Positions 45,767-55,626 of a DNA stretch of 64,000 nucleotides are shown one piece after another. Position 1 is the first letter of the stretch. Every line of letters begins with the position of its first letter. Source of the stretch: Streptomyces cadmiisoli. GTDB taxonomy: Bacteria; Actinomycetota; Actinomycetes; Streptomycetales; Streptomycetaceae. Under the pieces are notes generated by a model that was not told the DNA's origin, ran no database searches, and saw nothing but the letters and a program-made list of their open reading frames with translations. Both the position numbers and the translations under genes were made by a program. The DNA is taken from the NCBI RefSeq assembly GCF_003261055.1, contig NZ_CP030073.1:6882001-6946000 (forward strand), given 5' to 3'.

Positions 45767-47533
45767 GTGGCAGCCCACGACGACGACATGAACCGCGGCA
45801 TCCGCCCGGGACGCGGGTCCGACGACCCGGCCGGGCAGATTGCCTACCTTGAGCAGGAGATCGCCGTCCTGCGACGCAAGCTCGCCGACTCTCCGCGACA
45901 CACGAGGATTCTCGAAGAGCGGATCGTCGAGCTGCAGACCAACCTGGCCGGCGTGTCCGCACAGAACGAGCGACTTGCCAACACGCTCCGTGAGGCCCGG
46001 GACCAGATCGTGGCCCTCAAGGAAGAGGTCGACCGGCTGGCACAGCCACCGGCCGGCTTCGGAGTCTTCCTGCAGGCGAACGAGGACGGCACCGCCGACA
46101 TCTTCACCGGCGGCCGCAAGCTCCGGGTGAACGTGAGCCCCAGCGTCGAGCTCGACGAGTTGCGGCGCGGCCAGGAACTGATGCTCAACGAGGCCCTCAA
46201 CGTGGTCGAGGCCATGGAGTACGAGCGCGTCGGGGACATCGTCACCCTCAAGGAGATCCTTGAGGACGGCGAGCGCGCCCTGGTGCTCGGGCACACCGAC
46301 GAGGAACGGGTGGTGCGGCTCGCCGAGCCGCTGCTGGACGTCACCATCCGCGCCGGCGACGCCCTGCTGCTCGAACCCCGCTCCGGCTACGTCTACGAGG
46401 TCGTGCCCAAGAGCGAGGTCGAGGAACTCGTCCTCGAAGAGGTCCCGGACATCGGCTACGAGCAGATCGGCGGTCTCGGCAACCAGATCGAGGCCATCCG
46501 GGACGCGGTCGAGCTGCCGTACCTCTACCCGGACCTGTTCAAGGAGCACGAACTGCGCCCGCCCAAGGGTGTGCTGCTCTACGGACCGCCCGGATGCGGC
46601 AAGACGCTGATCGCCAAGGCCGTCGCCAACTCGCTGGCCAAGAAGGTCGCCGAGGTCACCGGTCAGGCCGCCGGCAAGAGCTTCTTCCTCAACATCAAGG
46701 GCCCCGAGCTCCTGAACAAGTACGTCGGCGAGACCGAGCGGCAGATCCGCCTCGTCTTCCAGCGTGCCCGGGAGAAGGCCAGCGAGGGCACGCCCGTCAT
46801 CGTCTTCTTCGACGAGATGGAGTCCCTCTTCCGCACCCGTGGCTCCGGTGTCAGCTCGGACGTGGAGAACACCATCGTCCCGCAGCTGCTCGCCGAGATC
46901 GACGGCGTGGAAGGCCTGCAGAACGTGGTCGTGATCGGTGCCTCGAACCGTGAGGACATGATCGACCCGGCCATTCTGCGTCCCGGCCGGCTGGACGTGA
47001 AGATCAAGATCGAGCGCCCGGACGCCGAGGCGGCCAAGGACATCTTCGGCAAGTACCTCACCCAGCGCCTGCCGCTGCACTCCGAGGACCTCGGGGAGCA
47101 CGGCGGCGACAAGGACGCATGCGTCCAGGCCATGATCCAGACCGCCGTCGAACACATGTACGCGGAAACCGAGGAGAACCGCTTCCTGGAGGTCACCTAC
47201 GCCAACGGTGACAAGGAAGTCCTGTACTTCAAGGACTTCAATTCCGGCGCCATGATCGAGAACATCGTGGGCCGGGCCAAGAAGATGGCGATCAAGGATT
47301 TCCTGGAGCACACCCAGAAGGGTCTGCGCGTCTCCCACCTGCTCCAGGCCTGCGTGGACGAGTTCAAGGAGAACGAGGACCTGCCCAACACCACGAACCC
47401 GGACGACTGGGCTCGGATCTCCGGAAAGAAGGGCGAGCGGATCGTGTACATCCGTACCCTTATCACCGGAAAGCAGGGTGCGGACACCGGACGCTCCATC
47501 GACACGGTGGCCAACACCGGACAGTACCTGTAA
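45767..47533 (+). CDS. arc: proteasome-associated AAA ATPase Arc (Mpa)
   Basis: The 588-residue ATPase unfolds pupylated proteins and feeds them to the 20S proteasome. An N-terminal coiled coil (about 24-95) binds Pup. Two OB-like domains follow (about 96-225), then the AAA module with Walker A GPPGCGKT (273-280), Walker B FFDE (347-350) and sensor ASNRED. The C terminus is GQYL, where the penultimate Tyr docks into the proteasome. I chose the GTG at 45767, preceded by GGAGGAGG, over the GTG-less upstream extension. It begins the Pup-proteasome locus. Confidence 0.97.
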   Translation: MAAHDDDMNRGIRPGRGSDDPAGQIAYLEQEIAVLRRKLADSPRHTRILEERIVELQTNLAGVSAQNERLANTLREARDQIVALKEEVDRLAQPPAGFGVFLQANEDGTADIFTGGRKLRVNVSPSVELDELRRGQELMLNEALNVVEAMEYERVGDIVTLKEILEDGERALVLGHTDEERVVRLAEPLLDVTIRAGDALLLEPRSGYVYEVVPKSEVEELVLEEVPDIGYEQIGGLGNQIEAIRDAVELPYLYPDLFKEHELRPPKGVLLYGPPGCGKTLIAKAVANSLAKKVAEVTGQAAGKSFFLNIKGPELLNKYVGETERQIRLVFQRAREKASEGTPVIVFFDEMESLFRTRGSGVSSDVENTIVPQLLAEIDGVEGLQNVVVIGASNREDMIDPAILRPGRLDVKIKIERPDAEAAKDIFGKYLTQRLPLHSEDLGEHGGDKDACVQAMIQTAVEHMYAETEENRFLEVTYANGDKEVLYFKDFNSGAMIENIVGRAKKMAIKDFLEHTQKGLRVSHLLQACVDEFKENEDLPNTTNPDDWARISGKKGERIVYIRTLITGKQGADTGRSIDTVANTGQYL

Positions 47534-47542
47534 AAGCCAGGG

Positions 47543-47578
47543 CGGCTGCGGGTGCCCTCTCCGGGGTATCCGCAGCCG
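47543..47578 (+). terminator. hairpin downstream of arc
   Basis: A 9-bp stem (47543-47551 with 47570-47578) with further internal pairing lies 10 bp after the arc stop, separating it from dop. Confidence 0.6.
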
Positions 47579-47769
47579 ATTGCTTTTCGGGCCACGGCTG
47601 GAGCAAGTCTAATGACGCAAATGATCTCCCCACCAGCTCAAAGGCGTTCTAGGCTCGTCGGTACCGCCGAGTCGCGCAGTGCGGGGACGGGCACCGCATA
47701 CGCAACCCAGCGCCAGCGGTACTTGAGCGGCGCCCACGACCGAGGGAGCCGCCGGGCAAGGAGGGCCGC

Positions 47770-49281
47770 ATGACCGTACGGCGAGTAATGGGCATCGAGA
47801 CGGAGTACGGGATCTCCGTCCCCGGCCATCCCAATGCCAATGCCATGCTCACCTCGTCCCAGATCGTGAACGCCTACGCGGCGGCGATGCACCGGGCCCG
47901 CCGGGCCCGCTGGGACTTCGAGGAGGAGAACCCCCTGCGGGACGCCCGAGGCTTCGACCTCGCCCGCGAGGCCGCCGACGCCAGCCAGCTCACCGACGAG
48001 GACATCGGCCTGGCCAACGTCATTCTCACCAATGGCGCACGGCTCTACGTCGACCACGCCCACCCCGAGTACAGCGCACCCGAGGTCACCAACCCCCGTG
48101 ACGCCGTCCTCTGGGACAAGGCCGGCGAGCGGATCATGGCCGAGGCGGCCGAGCGCGCCGCCCAGCTGCCCGGTGCCCAGCCGATCCACCTCTACAAGAA
48201 CAACACCGACAACAAGGGCGCCTCCTACGGCACGCACGAGAACTACCTGATGAAGCGGGAGACCGCCTTCTCGGACATCGTGCGCCACCTCACCCCGTTC
48301 TTCGTCTCCCGCCAGGTCTTCGCCGGAGCGGGCCGCGTCGGCATCGGCCAGGACGGCCACGAGCACGGCTTCCAGCTGAGCCAGCGCGCGGACTACTTCG
48401 AGGTCGAGGTGGGTCTGGAGACGACCCTCAAGCGCCCCATCATCAACACGCGCGACGAGCCGCACGCCGACGCCGAGAAGTACCGGCGCCTGCATGTGAT
48501 CATCGGCGACGCGAACCTGTCGGAGATCTCCACCTACCTCAAGCTCGGCACCACGGCCCTGGTGCTGTCGATGATCGAGGACGGGTTCATCGCCGTGGAC
48601 CTCGCCGTCGACCAGCCCGTTCGCACTCTGCACCAGGTCTCGCACGACCCGACGCTCCAGCGGCTGGTCACCCTGCGCAGCGGCCGGACACTCACCGCGG
48701 TCCAGTTGCAGATGGAGTACTACGAGCTGTCCCGCAAGTACGTCGAGGAACGCTTCGGCGCGGACGCGGACGAGCAGACCAAGGACGTCCTGAGCCGCTG
48801 GGAGGACACTCTCAACCGGCTGGAGCGCGATCCGATGAGTCTGGCCGGCGAGCTGGACTGGGTCGCCAAGCGGGAGCTCATGGAGGGCTACCGGCGCCGG
48901 GACGGCCTCGACTGGGACGCGGCGCGGCTGCACCTGGTCGACCTCCAGTACGCCGACGTACGCCCCGAGAAGGGCCTGTACAACCGGCTGGTCGCCCGTG
49001 GCCGCATCAAGCGACTGCTGGACGAGGCGGACGTGGAGCGGGCCAAGGCGAAGCCGCCGGAGGACACCCGGGCGTACTTCCGCGGGCGCTGCCTGGAGCA
49101 GTACGCGGACGACGTCGCGGCGGCCTCGTGGGACTCGGTGATCTTCGATCTGCCGGGCCGGGATTCGCTCCAGAGGGTTCCAACCCTGGAACCGCTTCGC
49201 GGAACGCGTAATCACGTCAAGGAGCTGCTGGACCGCTGCCGCACCGCCGAGGACCTGGTCAAGGTCCTGTCCGGCGGCTGA
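47770..49281 (+). CDS. dop: deamidase of Pup (Dop)
   Basis: The 503-residue enzyme is a glutamine-synthetase-fold relative of PafA. It deamidates the C-terminal Gln of Pup to Glu and also removes Pup from proteins. The ATP/Mg motif [11 protein letters not shown] is at the N terminus, and the nucleophile region [15 protein letters not shown] gives D95. The Dop-specific insert after it (about 40-80) and [20 protein letters not shown] are clear. GGAGG precedes the ATG. It has a 236-bp upstream gap and is followed by pup. Confidence 0.97.
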   Translation: MTVRRVMGIETEYGISVPGHPNANAMLTSSQIVNAYAAAMHRARRARWDFEEENPLRDARGFDLAREAADASQLTDEDIGLANVILTNGARLYVDHAHPEYSAPEVTNPRDAVLWDKAGERIMAEAAERAAQLPGAQPIHLYKNNTDNKGASYGTHENYLMKRETAFSDIVRHLTPFFVSRQVFAGAGRVGIGQDGHEHGFQLSQRADYFEVEVGLETTLKRPIINTRDEPHADAEKYRRLHVIIGDANLSEISTYLKLGTTALVLSMIEDGFIAVDLAVDQPVRTLHQVSHDPTLQRLVTLRSGRTLTAVQLQMEYYELSRKYVEERFGADADEQTKDVLSRWEDTLNRLERDPMSLAGELDWVAKRELMEGYRRRDGLDWDAARLHLVDLQYADVRPEKGLYNRLVARGRIKRLLDEADVERAKAKPPEDTRAYFRGRCLEQYADDVAAASWDSVIFDLPGRDSLQRVPTLEPLRGTRNHVKELLDRCRTAEDLVKVLSGG

Positions 49282-49393
49282 CGGGGCGGGGGCGCGGGGC
49301 CGGGCGCGCGGGTGGAAATCCCGGCGTCAGGGAATCATCGAGGTGGCCCTCGTACGTTGTAGGAACTGCGGGGCCATTGTCAGACCCGGCTTG

Positions 49394-49456
49394 TAGGGTC
49401 TGATCATGACCGATCGGCAGCGATGCCGAACATGTCGGGCGAACCGAGCGGGGTGA
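49394..49456 (+). CDS. possible leaderless upstream ORF of pup (16 codons, CDS proper 49406-49456)
   Basis: A TAGGGT hexamer (49394-49399) ends 6 nt before an ATG at 49406. That ATG opens a 16-codon frame, MTDRQRCRTCRANRAG, ending with TGA at 49454-49456, five bases before the pup ATG. The spacing of hexamer to ATG is the same as in several leaderless genes of this window. The peptide contains a CxxC pair and five arginines. Whether it is translated is unknown; it could couple to or attenuate pup. Confidence 0.35.
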
Positions 49457-49461
49457 GGGTT

Positions 49462-49680
49462 ATGGCGACCAAGGACACCGGCGGCGGACAGCAGAAGGCG
49501 ACGCGCTCCACCGAGGAGGTCGAGGAGCAGGCGCAGGACGCGCAGGCTTCGGAGGACCTCAAGGAGCGGCACGACAAGCTCAGCGACGACGTGGACTCCG
49601 TCCTGGACGAGATCGACGACGTGCTCGAGGAGAACGCCGAGGACTTCGTTCGGTCATTCGTTCAAAAGGGTGGCCAGTAG
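49462..49680 (+). CDS. pup: prokaryotic ubiquitin-like protein Pup
   Basis: The 72-residue, Glu/Asp-rich, largely disordered protein has its Arc-binding helical part at about 28-58 and ends FVQKGGQ. The final Gln must be deamidated by Dop before PafA attaches it to lysines. The ATG at 49462 gives the canonical MATKDTGGGQQ start and follows GAGGG; longer frames do not match the family. It is flanked by dop and an endonuclease-like ORF. Confidence 0.97.
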   Translation: MATKDTGGGQQKATRSTEEVEEQAQDAQASEDLKERHDKLSDDVDSVLDEIDDVLEENAEDFVRSFVQKGGQ

Positions 49681-49723
49681 GGCATCCCAACCTTCGATCC
49701 GAAGGTTGACGGCGGGGGTGTAA

Positions 49724-50026
49724 GTGCAGGAACGGCATCTCGTGAAGTGCCGCTCGTGGCGCGGGGAGTCCCGGCCGCGAGCGGCCTTCGCCGATCCGGG
49801 CCGTTCCGCAAGGCCTCTGCCGCACGGTCTCTCGGCCGTACCTGCACATGTGGATCACTGCCACGAGGCGGGTAGGGTCCGAGACGTACGCTGCTTCAGC
49901 TGCAACGCGGCACTGGGGCAGTTCAGGGATCGGCCCGACGCCACAAGGCGGGCTGCCGCACTTCTGGAAGGAATCGCGTGGAAGCCAACACTCGTAGCAC
50001 CGGGCGTCTACCAGCTGCCTTCCTGA
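49724..50026 (+). CDS. endonuclease VII-like (HNH) small protein, zinc site reduced
   Basis: The 100-residue product has the recombination-endonuclease-VII signature [27 protein letters not shown] (written in part: [18 protein letters not shown]). Usual members have an additional CxxC pair and a longer middle region before this signature. Here only KC...W is found, so the N-terminal zinc half-site seems lost. The start GTG at 49724 is my best guess. The 3' end overlaps prcB by 49 nt in another frame. It may be a conserved degenerate gene between pup and prcB; from memory S. coelicolor has an ORF at this place too. Confidence 0.65.
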   Translation: MQERHLVKCRSWRGESRPRAAFADPGRSARPLPHGLSAVPAHVDHCHEAGRVRDVRCFSCNAALGQFRDRPDATRRAAALLEGIAWKPTLVAPGVYQLPS

Positions 50027-50823
50027 CGCCTGGGTCCTCCTCGTTCATGGACTTCCTGTCCGAGCACCAGCCGGAGCTGCTGCCCGGCAAGCGGCAACTG
50101 CCGCCCACCCAGGGTGTGATCGAGGCACCGCACGGCACGACCATCGTCGCCGTCACCTTCCCGGGCGGCGTCGTGCTGGCCGGCGACCGGCGGGCGACCA
50201 TGGGCAACATCATCGCGCAGCGGGACATCGAGAAGGTCTTCCCGGCGGACGAGTACTCGGCCGTCGGCATCGCCGGCACCGCGGGTCTGGCCGTGGAGAT
50301 GGTCAAGCTCTTCCAGCTGGAACTGGAGCACTTCGAGAAGGTCGAGGGCGCCCAGCTGTCCCTGGAGGGCAAGGCGAACCGCCTGTCGACCATGATCCGG
50401 TCCAATCTGGGCATGGCGATGCAGGGCCTGGCCGTGGTCCCGCTGTTCGCCGGCTTCGACGTCGACCGCGGCAAGGGCCGGATCTTCTCCTACGACGTGA
50501 CGGGCGGCCGCTCCGAGGAGCAGGGCTACGCGGCCACCGGCTCCGGCTCGATCTTCGCGCGCGGCGCCATGAAGAAGCTCTTCCGCGAGGATCTCACCGA
50601 GGACCAGGCCACGACCCTCGTGGTGCAGGCGCTGTACGACGCGGCAGACGACGACTCGGCGACCGGTGGTCCCGATGTCGCCCGCCGGATCTACCCGATC
50701 GTCACCGTGATCACCGAGGACGGCTTCCGCCGGCTCACCGAGGACGAGGCCTCGCAGATCGCCCGCTCGGTGCTGGAGCGGCGTCTGGAGCAGCCCGACG
50801 GCCCGCGGGCCGCGCTGCTGTAA
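49978..50823 (+). CDS. prcB: 20S proteasome beta subunit precursor
   Basis: The 281-residue precursor carries a 53-residue propeptide removed at HG|TTIVAV, exposing the N-terminal nucleophile T54. Asp and Lys catalytic partners are in [15 protein letters not shown] and YEKVF-like context ([10 protein letters not shown]). The GTG start has GGAAGGA upstream. It overlaps the endonuclease-like ORF and is followed by prcA after 60 nt. Confidence 0.97.
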   Translation: MEANTRSTGRLPAAFLTPGSSSFMDFLSEHQPELLPGKRQLPPTQGVIEAPHGTTIVAVTFPGGVVLAGDRRATMGNIIAQRDIEKVFPADEYSAVGIAGTAGLAVEMVKLFQLELEHFEKVEGAQLSLEGKANRLSTMIRSNLGMAMQGLAVVPLFAGFDVDRGKGRIFSYDVTGGRSEEQGYAATGSGSIFARGAMKKLFREDLTEDQATTLVVQALYDAADDDSATGGPDVARRIYPIVTVITEDGFRRLTEDEASQIARSVLERRLEQPDGPRAALL

Positions 50824-50883
50824 CCGGCGGCAGTGTTGTTTGAAGGTGATCCAGTGACTTCGACAGAAAGGGACGGATAACCG

Positions 50884-51627
50884 GTGTCGACGCCGTTCTA
50901 TGTCTCACCCCAGCAGGCCATGGCCGACCGGGCGGAGTACGCCCGCAAGGGCATCGCCCGGGGCCGCAGCCTGGTCGTGCTCCAGTACGTCGACGGCATC
51001 GTGTTCGTCGGCGAGAACCCGTCCCGCGCGCTGCACAAGTTCAGCGAGATCTACGACCGGATCGGCTTCGCCGCCGCCGGCAAGTACAACGAGTACGAGA
51101 ACCTCCGCATCGGCGGCGTCCGCTACGCCGACCTGCGCGGTTACACCTACGACCGGGACGACGTGACGGCCCGCGGCCTGGCCAACGTCTACGCCCAGAC
51201 GCTGGGCACGATCTTCTCCAGCGCGGCCGAGAAGCCCTACGAGGTGGAACTGGTCGTCGCGGAGGTCGGCGAGACGCCCGACGGGGACCAGATCTACCGG
51301 CTGCCGCACGACGGCTCCATCGTGGACGAGCACGGCTCGGTCGCGGTCGGTGGCAACGCCGAGCAGATCAGCAGCTACCTGGACCAGCGCCACCAGGACG
51401 GCATGACCCTGGCCGAGGCGCTCAGCCTGGCCGTGCAGGCGCTGTCCCGCGACACCAACGGCACACAGCGGGAGATCCCCGCCGAGCGCCTCGAAGTGGC
51501 CGTACTGGACCGTACGCGCCCGCAGCAGCGCAAGTTCAAGCGGATCGTCGGCCGGCAGCTCGCGCGTCTGCTGGAGGCCGACGGGGCGTCGTCCGCCACG
51601 GAGGCGGAGGACGCCGAGGAGGAGTAG
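50884..51627 (+). CDS. prcA: 20S proteasome alpha subunit
   Basis: The 247-residue subunit forms the outer heptameric rings and gate of the proteasome. It starts [27 protein letters not shown] (N-terminal gating segment), has the alpha-subunit core with [18 protein letters not shown], and ends in an acidic tail. The start is GTG, with GGGACGG-type purines upstream. It is the last gene of the pup-prcB-prcA series. Confidence 0.97.
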   Translation: MSTPFYVSPQQAMADRAEYARKGIARGRSLVVLQYVDGIVFVGENPSRALHKFSEIYDRIGFAAAGKYNEYENLRIGGVRYADLRGYTYDRDDVTARGLANVYAQTLGTIFSSAAEKPYEVELVVAEVGETPDGDQIYRLPHDGSIVDEHGSVAVGGNAEQISSYLDQRHQDGMTLAEALSLAVQALSRDTNGTQREIPAERLEVAVLDRTRPQQRKFKRIVGRQLARLLEADGASSATEAEDAEEE

Positions 51628-51703
51628 TCCTCCGCGTCCCTGATTCCCGATCCCTGAACACCCGCAGATGCCCCGGTCGGCGACGGCCGGGGCATCGGTC
51701 GTC

Positions 51704-52714
51704 TCAGGGGGCGGCGGGGGGAGCGGTGGACCCGCGTACGACCAGTTCCACGGGGATGTCCCCGGCCTGCGGCGTGCCGCCCTCAAGGACCGCCAGCAGG
51801 GCCCGCATGCCCCGCTCACCGAACAGCTCGGCGTCCAGCCGCACCGTGGTCAGCTCCGGATCGATCGCGGTGGCCAGGGCGAGATCGTCGATGCCGGTGA
51901 CCGAGACGTCGTCGGGGACGCGCAGTCCGAGGCGCCGTACGGCCTTGTAGGCGCCTGCCGCCAGCTTGTCGTCGTCGCAGACGACGGCGGTGACGCGGTG
52001 GCGGCCGAGGGCCGCCTCGGCGGCGGCCAGGGCCCCGTCGATGGAGATGGGCGCGCGGGCCGAGTGCAGGGTCGTGCCGGGGACCGTGCGCAGGCGGGCG
52101 GCGAGTTCCCGGGCGCGGACCTCGAAGGTCCAGGAGGCGATGTCGGCACCCAGATGCAGGAACCGGCGGTGGCCGAGGCCCAGCAGATGGTCGGCCACCT
52201 GGCGGACACCGTCGGCGATGTCGAGATTGACGGTGGCGGCGCCCAGACTGCCCTCCGGGTCGCTGTCGAGCATCACCAGCGGCAGCTGGTCGCCGCGGAT
52301 GGCGGTGAGGGCGTCCGCGGCCATCGAGGAGGCGATGACGCCGTCCAGCGCGGCCTGGGCGGACGCGAAGGGGTCCCGGACGGCCCCGATGCCCTCGGGG
52401 GAGGGGTACAGCACGACGCCGAAGCCGTGCTCGGCGGCGACGCGGGTGGCGCCGGTGTAGACGCCCGCGAAGAACTCCGTGGTCAGCGCCGGGACGACCA
52501 GCAGCACGGTGCGGGTGTGGCCGAGGCGCAGATTGCGGGCGGCCAGGTTGGGCCGGTACCCGAGGTCCCGGGCGGCCTGCCGGACCCGTTCGGCGGTGGC
52601 CGCCGACACCCGGCCGCGCCATTTGTCGCCCAGCACCAGGGACACGGCGGCCTGGGAGACGCCGGCGCTCCGGGCGACGTCCCGGCTCGTGGGACGGATG
52701 CCGGCTCGTGACAC
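51704..52714 (-). CDS. LacI family transcriptional regulator
   Basis: The 336-residue regulator has an N-terminal LacI HTH (about 9-30; TSRDVARSAGVSQAAVSLVL), hinge helix, and a periplasmic-binding-protein-like effector domain with TVLLVVPALTTEFFAGV and VSVTGIDDLALA. AAGGAG lies 8 bases before the GTG at 52714. It is divergent from the MFS gene; the 117-bp gap holds a repeated TACGTA element. It probably controls that transporter. Effector unknown. Confidence 0.95.
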   Translation of the reverse strand: MSRAGIRPTSRDVARSAGVSQAAVSLVLGDKWRGRVSAATAERVRQAARDLGYRPNLAARNLRLGHTRTVLLVVPALTTEFFAGVYTGATRVAAEHGFGVVLYPSPEGIGAVRDPFASAQAALDGVIASSMAADALTAIRGDQLPLVMLDSDPEGSLGAATVNLDIADGVRQVADHLLGLGHRRFLHLGADIASWTFEVRARELAARLRTVPGTTLHSARAPISIDGALAAAEAALGRHRVTAVVCDDDKLAAGAYKAVRRLGLRVPDDVSVTGIDDLALATAIDPELTTVRLDAELFGERGMRALLAVLEGGTPQAGDIPVELVVRGSTAPPAAP

Positions 52715-52779
52715 CTGGCCTGCTCCTTCGTCGGGACGTCGTCCTGGCCGTGACCTGGACGGGTGAACTGCGCACATGG

Positions 52780-52810
52780 TACGTATGACTGAGGAAGTTA
52801 TACGTAAAAC
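52780..52810. promoter_or_regulatory. putative LacI-type operator in the divergent promoter
   Basis: TACGTAT (52780-52786) and ATACGTA (52800-52806) form an inverted repeat whose centres are about 20 bp (two helical turns) apart. The right element sits in GTTATACGTAAAAC (52797-52810), a near palindrome. It lies 26 bp before the MFS start. Confidence 0.55.
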
Positions 52811-52831
52811 CCTGGCGGGAAGGGCGGGAAC

Positions 52832-54091
52832 ATGGCCGCGGGATACCTGGAGATCCTCAGGGCGAGGCACGCCACCCGGCTGCTGGTCGGCACGCTCGTG
52901 GGGCGCCTGCCGAACGCCACCGCCGCGATCGCGATCGTGCTGTTCGTCCGCGCGGAGGGCGGCTCCTACAGCCTCGCCGGAGCGCTGGCGGCCGTGTACG
53001 GCGTCGCCAACGCGGTGGGCCAGCCCCTGCTCGGCAGGCTGGTGGACCTGCACGGACAGCCGCGCGTCCAACTGCCCGCCGCGCTCCTGTCGGCCCTCGC
53101 GATGGCCGCCTTCACCGTCAGCGGCACCGACGCGCTGACGCCGTCGTACGTGGCCGTGGCTGCGGCCGGACTCTTCACCCCGCCCCTGGAGGGCGGCCTG
53201 CGCGCCCTGTGGACGTCCGTGCTGCGCAAGGAGGAGCAGGTGCACCGGGCGTACGCCATGGACGCGGTGGCCCAGGAGGTGATGTTCACCGTCGGCCCGT
53301 TGCTGGTGACCCTGTGCACGTCGCTGTGGTCCGCCCAGGTCGCCCTGCTCGCGCTGAACGCCCTCGGCGTCCTCGGCGCCCTCTCCGTGGTCGTCTCGCC
53401 GCCCTCGCGCGCCTGGCGGTCGGCGCCGCGCGAGGCGCACTGGCTCGGCGCGCTGCGCTCGCCCGGCCTCCTGGCGCTGCTGGCCGCGTTCCTCTTCGTC
53501 GGCGTGGCGCTCGGCTCCATCGCGGTCGCCGCCGTGTCGTACGCGGACGACCACGGCGGCGACGCGGTGTACGGCTGGCTCATGGCGGGCGTGGGATTCG
53601 GCGCGCTCGTCGGCGGCAGCCTGTACGGGGCGCGGCAGTGGAGCGGCGTACCCGAACGGCGACTGCGTGTGCTCGTCGCCCTTCTGGCGGTGTGTTACCT
53701 GCCGCTCGTGCTGATGCCCGGCCCGGTCGCCATGACGGCGCTCAGCGCGCTCGCCGGCGTCTTCCTGGCCCCCGCCATCGCCTGCGCCTTCGTCATCGTC
53801 GACCGGCACGCGCCGCGGGGCACCGTCACCGAGGCGTTCTCCTGGCTGGTGACCACGTTCACGGTGGGCGCGTCGGTCGGAACCGGTGTCGCCGGACCCG
53901 TGGTGGAGTGGGGCGGGGCGCTGTGGGGCTTCGCCGTACCGGGTGCCGCGGGAGCCGTGTCGCTGCTGGTTCTGCTGGCCACCGGGCGGGTACTCGCAGT
54001 TCCCGCCAGGACGGCGGTCGTTGCGGCCTCAATGGAAAATGATCCAAATCGTGCCGTCGAACCCCGTTTCAGTTCAGGGGATCGGGCGTAA
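52832..54091 (+). CDS. MFS transporter
   Basis: The 419-residue protein has about 12 hydrophobic segments in two halves. The loop between helices 2 and 3 reads GRLVDLHGQPRVQLPA, a variant of MFS motif A. It resembles drug or metabolite exporters with no recognisable substrate. GGGCGGGAAC precedes the ATG. The C-terminal end runs into the promoter of pafA (10-bp gap). Confidence 0.9.
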   Translation: MAAGYLEILRARHATRLLVGTLVGRLPNATAAIAIVLFVRAEGGSYSLAGALAAVYGVANAVGQPLLGRLVDLHGQPRVQLPAALLSALAMAAFTVSGTDALTPSYVAVAAAGLFTPPLEGGLRALWTSVLRKEEQVHRAYAMDAVAQEVMFTVGPLLVTLCTSLWSAQVALLALNALGVLGALSVVVSPPSRAWRSAPREAHWLGALRSPGLLALLAAFLFVGVALGSIAVAAVSYADDHGGDAVYGWLMAGVGFGALVGGSLYGARQWSGVPERRLRVLVALLAVCYLPLVLMPGPVAMTALSALAGVFLAPAIACAFVIVDRHAPRGTVTEAFSWLVTTFTVGASVGTGVAGPVVEWGGALWGFAVPGAAGAVSLLVLLATGRVLAVPARTAVVAASMENDPNRAVEPRFSSGDRA

Positions 54092-54100
54092 TGTTCAGTC

Positions 54101-55462
54101 ATGGACCGCCGCATTTTCGGGCTGGAGAACGAGTACGGCGTCACGTGCACGTTCAGGGGACAGCGCCGTCTGTCGCCTGACGAGGTGGCGCGGTACCTCT
54201 TCCGCCGTGTCGTGTCATGGGGCCGCAGCAGCAATGTCTTTCTGCGGAACGGCGCCCGCCTCTACCTCGACGTGGGCTCGCATCCGGAATACGCGACACC
54301 CGAATGTGACAACGTGATCGAACTGGTCACCCACGACAAGGCCGGCGAGCGCATTCTCGAAGGTCTCCTCGTGGATGCGGAACGACGCCTGCACGAGGAG
54401 GGAATCGCGGGCGACGTCTACCTTTTCAAGAACAACACCGACTCCGCCGGCAACTCCTACGGATGCCACGAGAACTATCTGGTGGCCCGGCACGGGGAGT
54501 TCTCCCGGCTCGCGGACATCCTCATCCCCTTCCTGGTCACCCGGCAGCTGCTGTGCGGCGCCGGCAAGGTGCTCCAGACCCCGCGCGGCGCTGTGTACTG
54601 CGTCAGCCAGCGCGCCGAGCACATCTGGGAGGGCGTCTCGTCCGCCACGACGCGCTCCCGGCCCATCATCAACACCCGCGACGAACCCCACGCCGACGCC
54701 GAGCGCTACCGGCGGCTGCACGTCATCGTCGGCGACTCGAACATGTCCGAGACGACGATGCTGCTCAAGGTCGGCGCCACGGACCTGGTGCTGCGCATGA
54801 TCGAGGCGGGCACCGTGATGCGCGACCTGACCCTGGAGAACCCCATCCGGGCGATCCGCGAGGTCAGCCACGACATCACCGGCCGCCGCAAGGTGCGCCT
54901 GGCCAGCGGCCGGGAGGCGTCGGCGCTGGAGGTGCAGCGGGAGTACTTCGAGAAGGCCGTGGACTTCTGCGAGCGGCGTGGCATCCGCACCGGCGTGGTC
55001 GAGCAGGTGCTGGAGCTGTGGGGCCGCACCCTGGACGCCATCGAGAACGAGGACCTCGACCGGATCGACACCGAGATCGACTGGGTCATGAAGTACAAGC
55101 TCATCGAGCGGTACCGGGCCAAGCACAACATGACCATGTCGCACCCGCGGGTCGCGCAGATAGACCTCGCCTACCACGACATCCACCGGCGTCGTGGCCT
55201 GTACTACCTCCTGGAGAAGAAGGGCCAAGCCACCCGGATCTGCAACGACTTGAAGATCTTCGAGGGCAAGTCCGTCCCGCCGCAGACCACTCGGGCCAGG
55301 CTGCGTGGCGACTTCATCCGGCGCGCGCAGGAGCAGCGCCGGGACTTCACCGTCGACTGGGTCCACCTCAAGCTCAACGACCAGGCACAGCGCACGGTGT
55401 TGTGCAAGGACCCGTTCCGATCGGTGGACGACCGGGTGGAGAAGCTCATCGCCGGTATGTGA
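54101..55462 (+). CDS. pafA: Pup ligase PafA
   Basis: The 453-residue enzyme attaches the C-terminal Glu of Pup to substrate lysines with ATP. The N-terminal motif [14 protein letters not shown] includes the Mg-binding Glu. The catalytic base region [16 protein letters not shown] has D57, and [20 protein letters not shown] is shared with Dop. No Shine-Dalgarno is present; TAATGT (54089-54094) ends 6 nt before the ATG, so pafA probably has a leaderless transcript starting inside the end of the MFS gene region. Confidence 0.97.
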   Translation: MDRRIFGLENEYGVTCTFRGQRRLSPDEVARYLFRRVVSWGRSSNVFLRNGARLYLDVGSHPEYATPECDNVIELVTHDKAGERILEGLLVDAERRLHEEGIAGDVYLFKNNTDSAGNSYGCHENYLVARHGEFSRLADILIPFLVTRQLLCGAGKVLQTPRGAVYCVSQRAEHIWEGVSSATTRSRPIINTRDEPHADAERYRRLHVIVGDSNMSETTMLLKVGATDLVLRMIEAGTVMRDLTLENPIRAIREVSHDITGRRKVRLASGREASALEVQREYFEKAVDFCERRGIRTGVVEQVLELWGRTLDAIENEDLDRIDTEIDWVMKYKLIERYRAKHNMTMSHPRVAQIDLAYHDIHRRRGLYYLLEKKGQATRICNDLKIFEGKSVPPQTTRARLRGDFIRRAQEQRRDFTVDWVHLKLNDQAQRTVLCKDPFRSVDDRVEKLIAGM

Positions 55463-55535
55463 GCGACGCGCACGGCCCGATTCCCCCGCACGGGTTCGCC
55501 CGACCGCGGAACGGGGGTCGGCCGGAACGCCACAC

Positions 55536-55564
55536 GGGCGCCGTACGTTATCCGTACGGCGCCC
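55536..55564. terminator. terminator after pafA
   Basis: A 12-bp stem (55536-55547 with 55553-55564) with a 5-nt loop is followed by TTCTC. It lies 73 bp past the pafA stop. Confidence 0.8.
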
Positions 55565-55626
55565 TTCTCACGCCGTAGAGTTGCGCGCACGCCATCAACA
55601 AGATCGACGATTACGAGGCCCCCACC

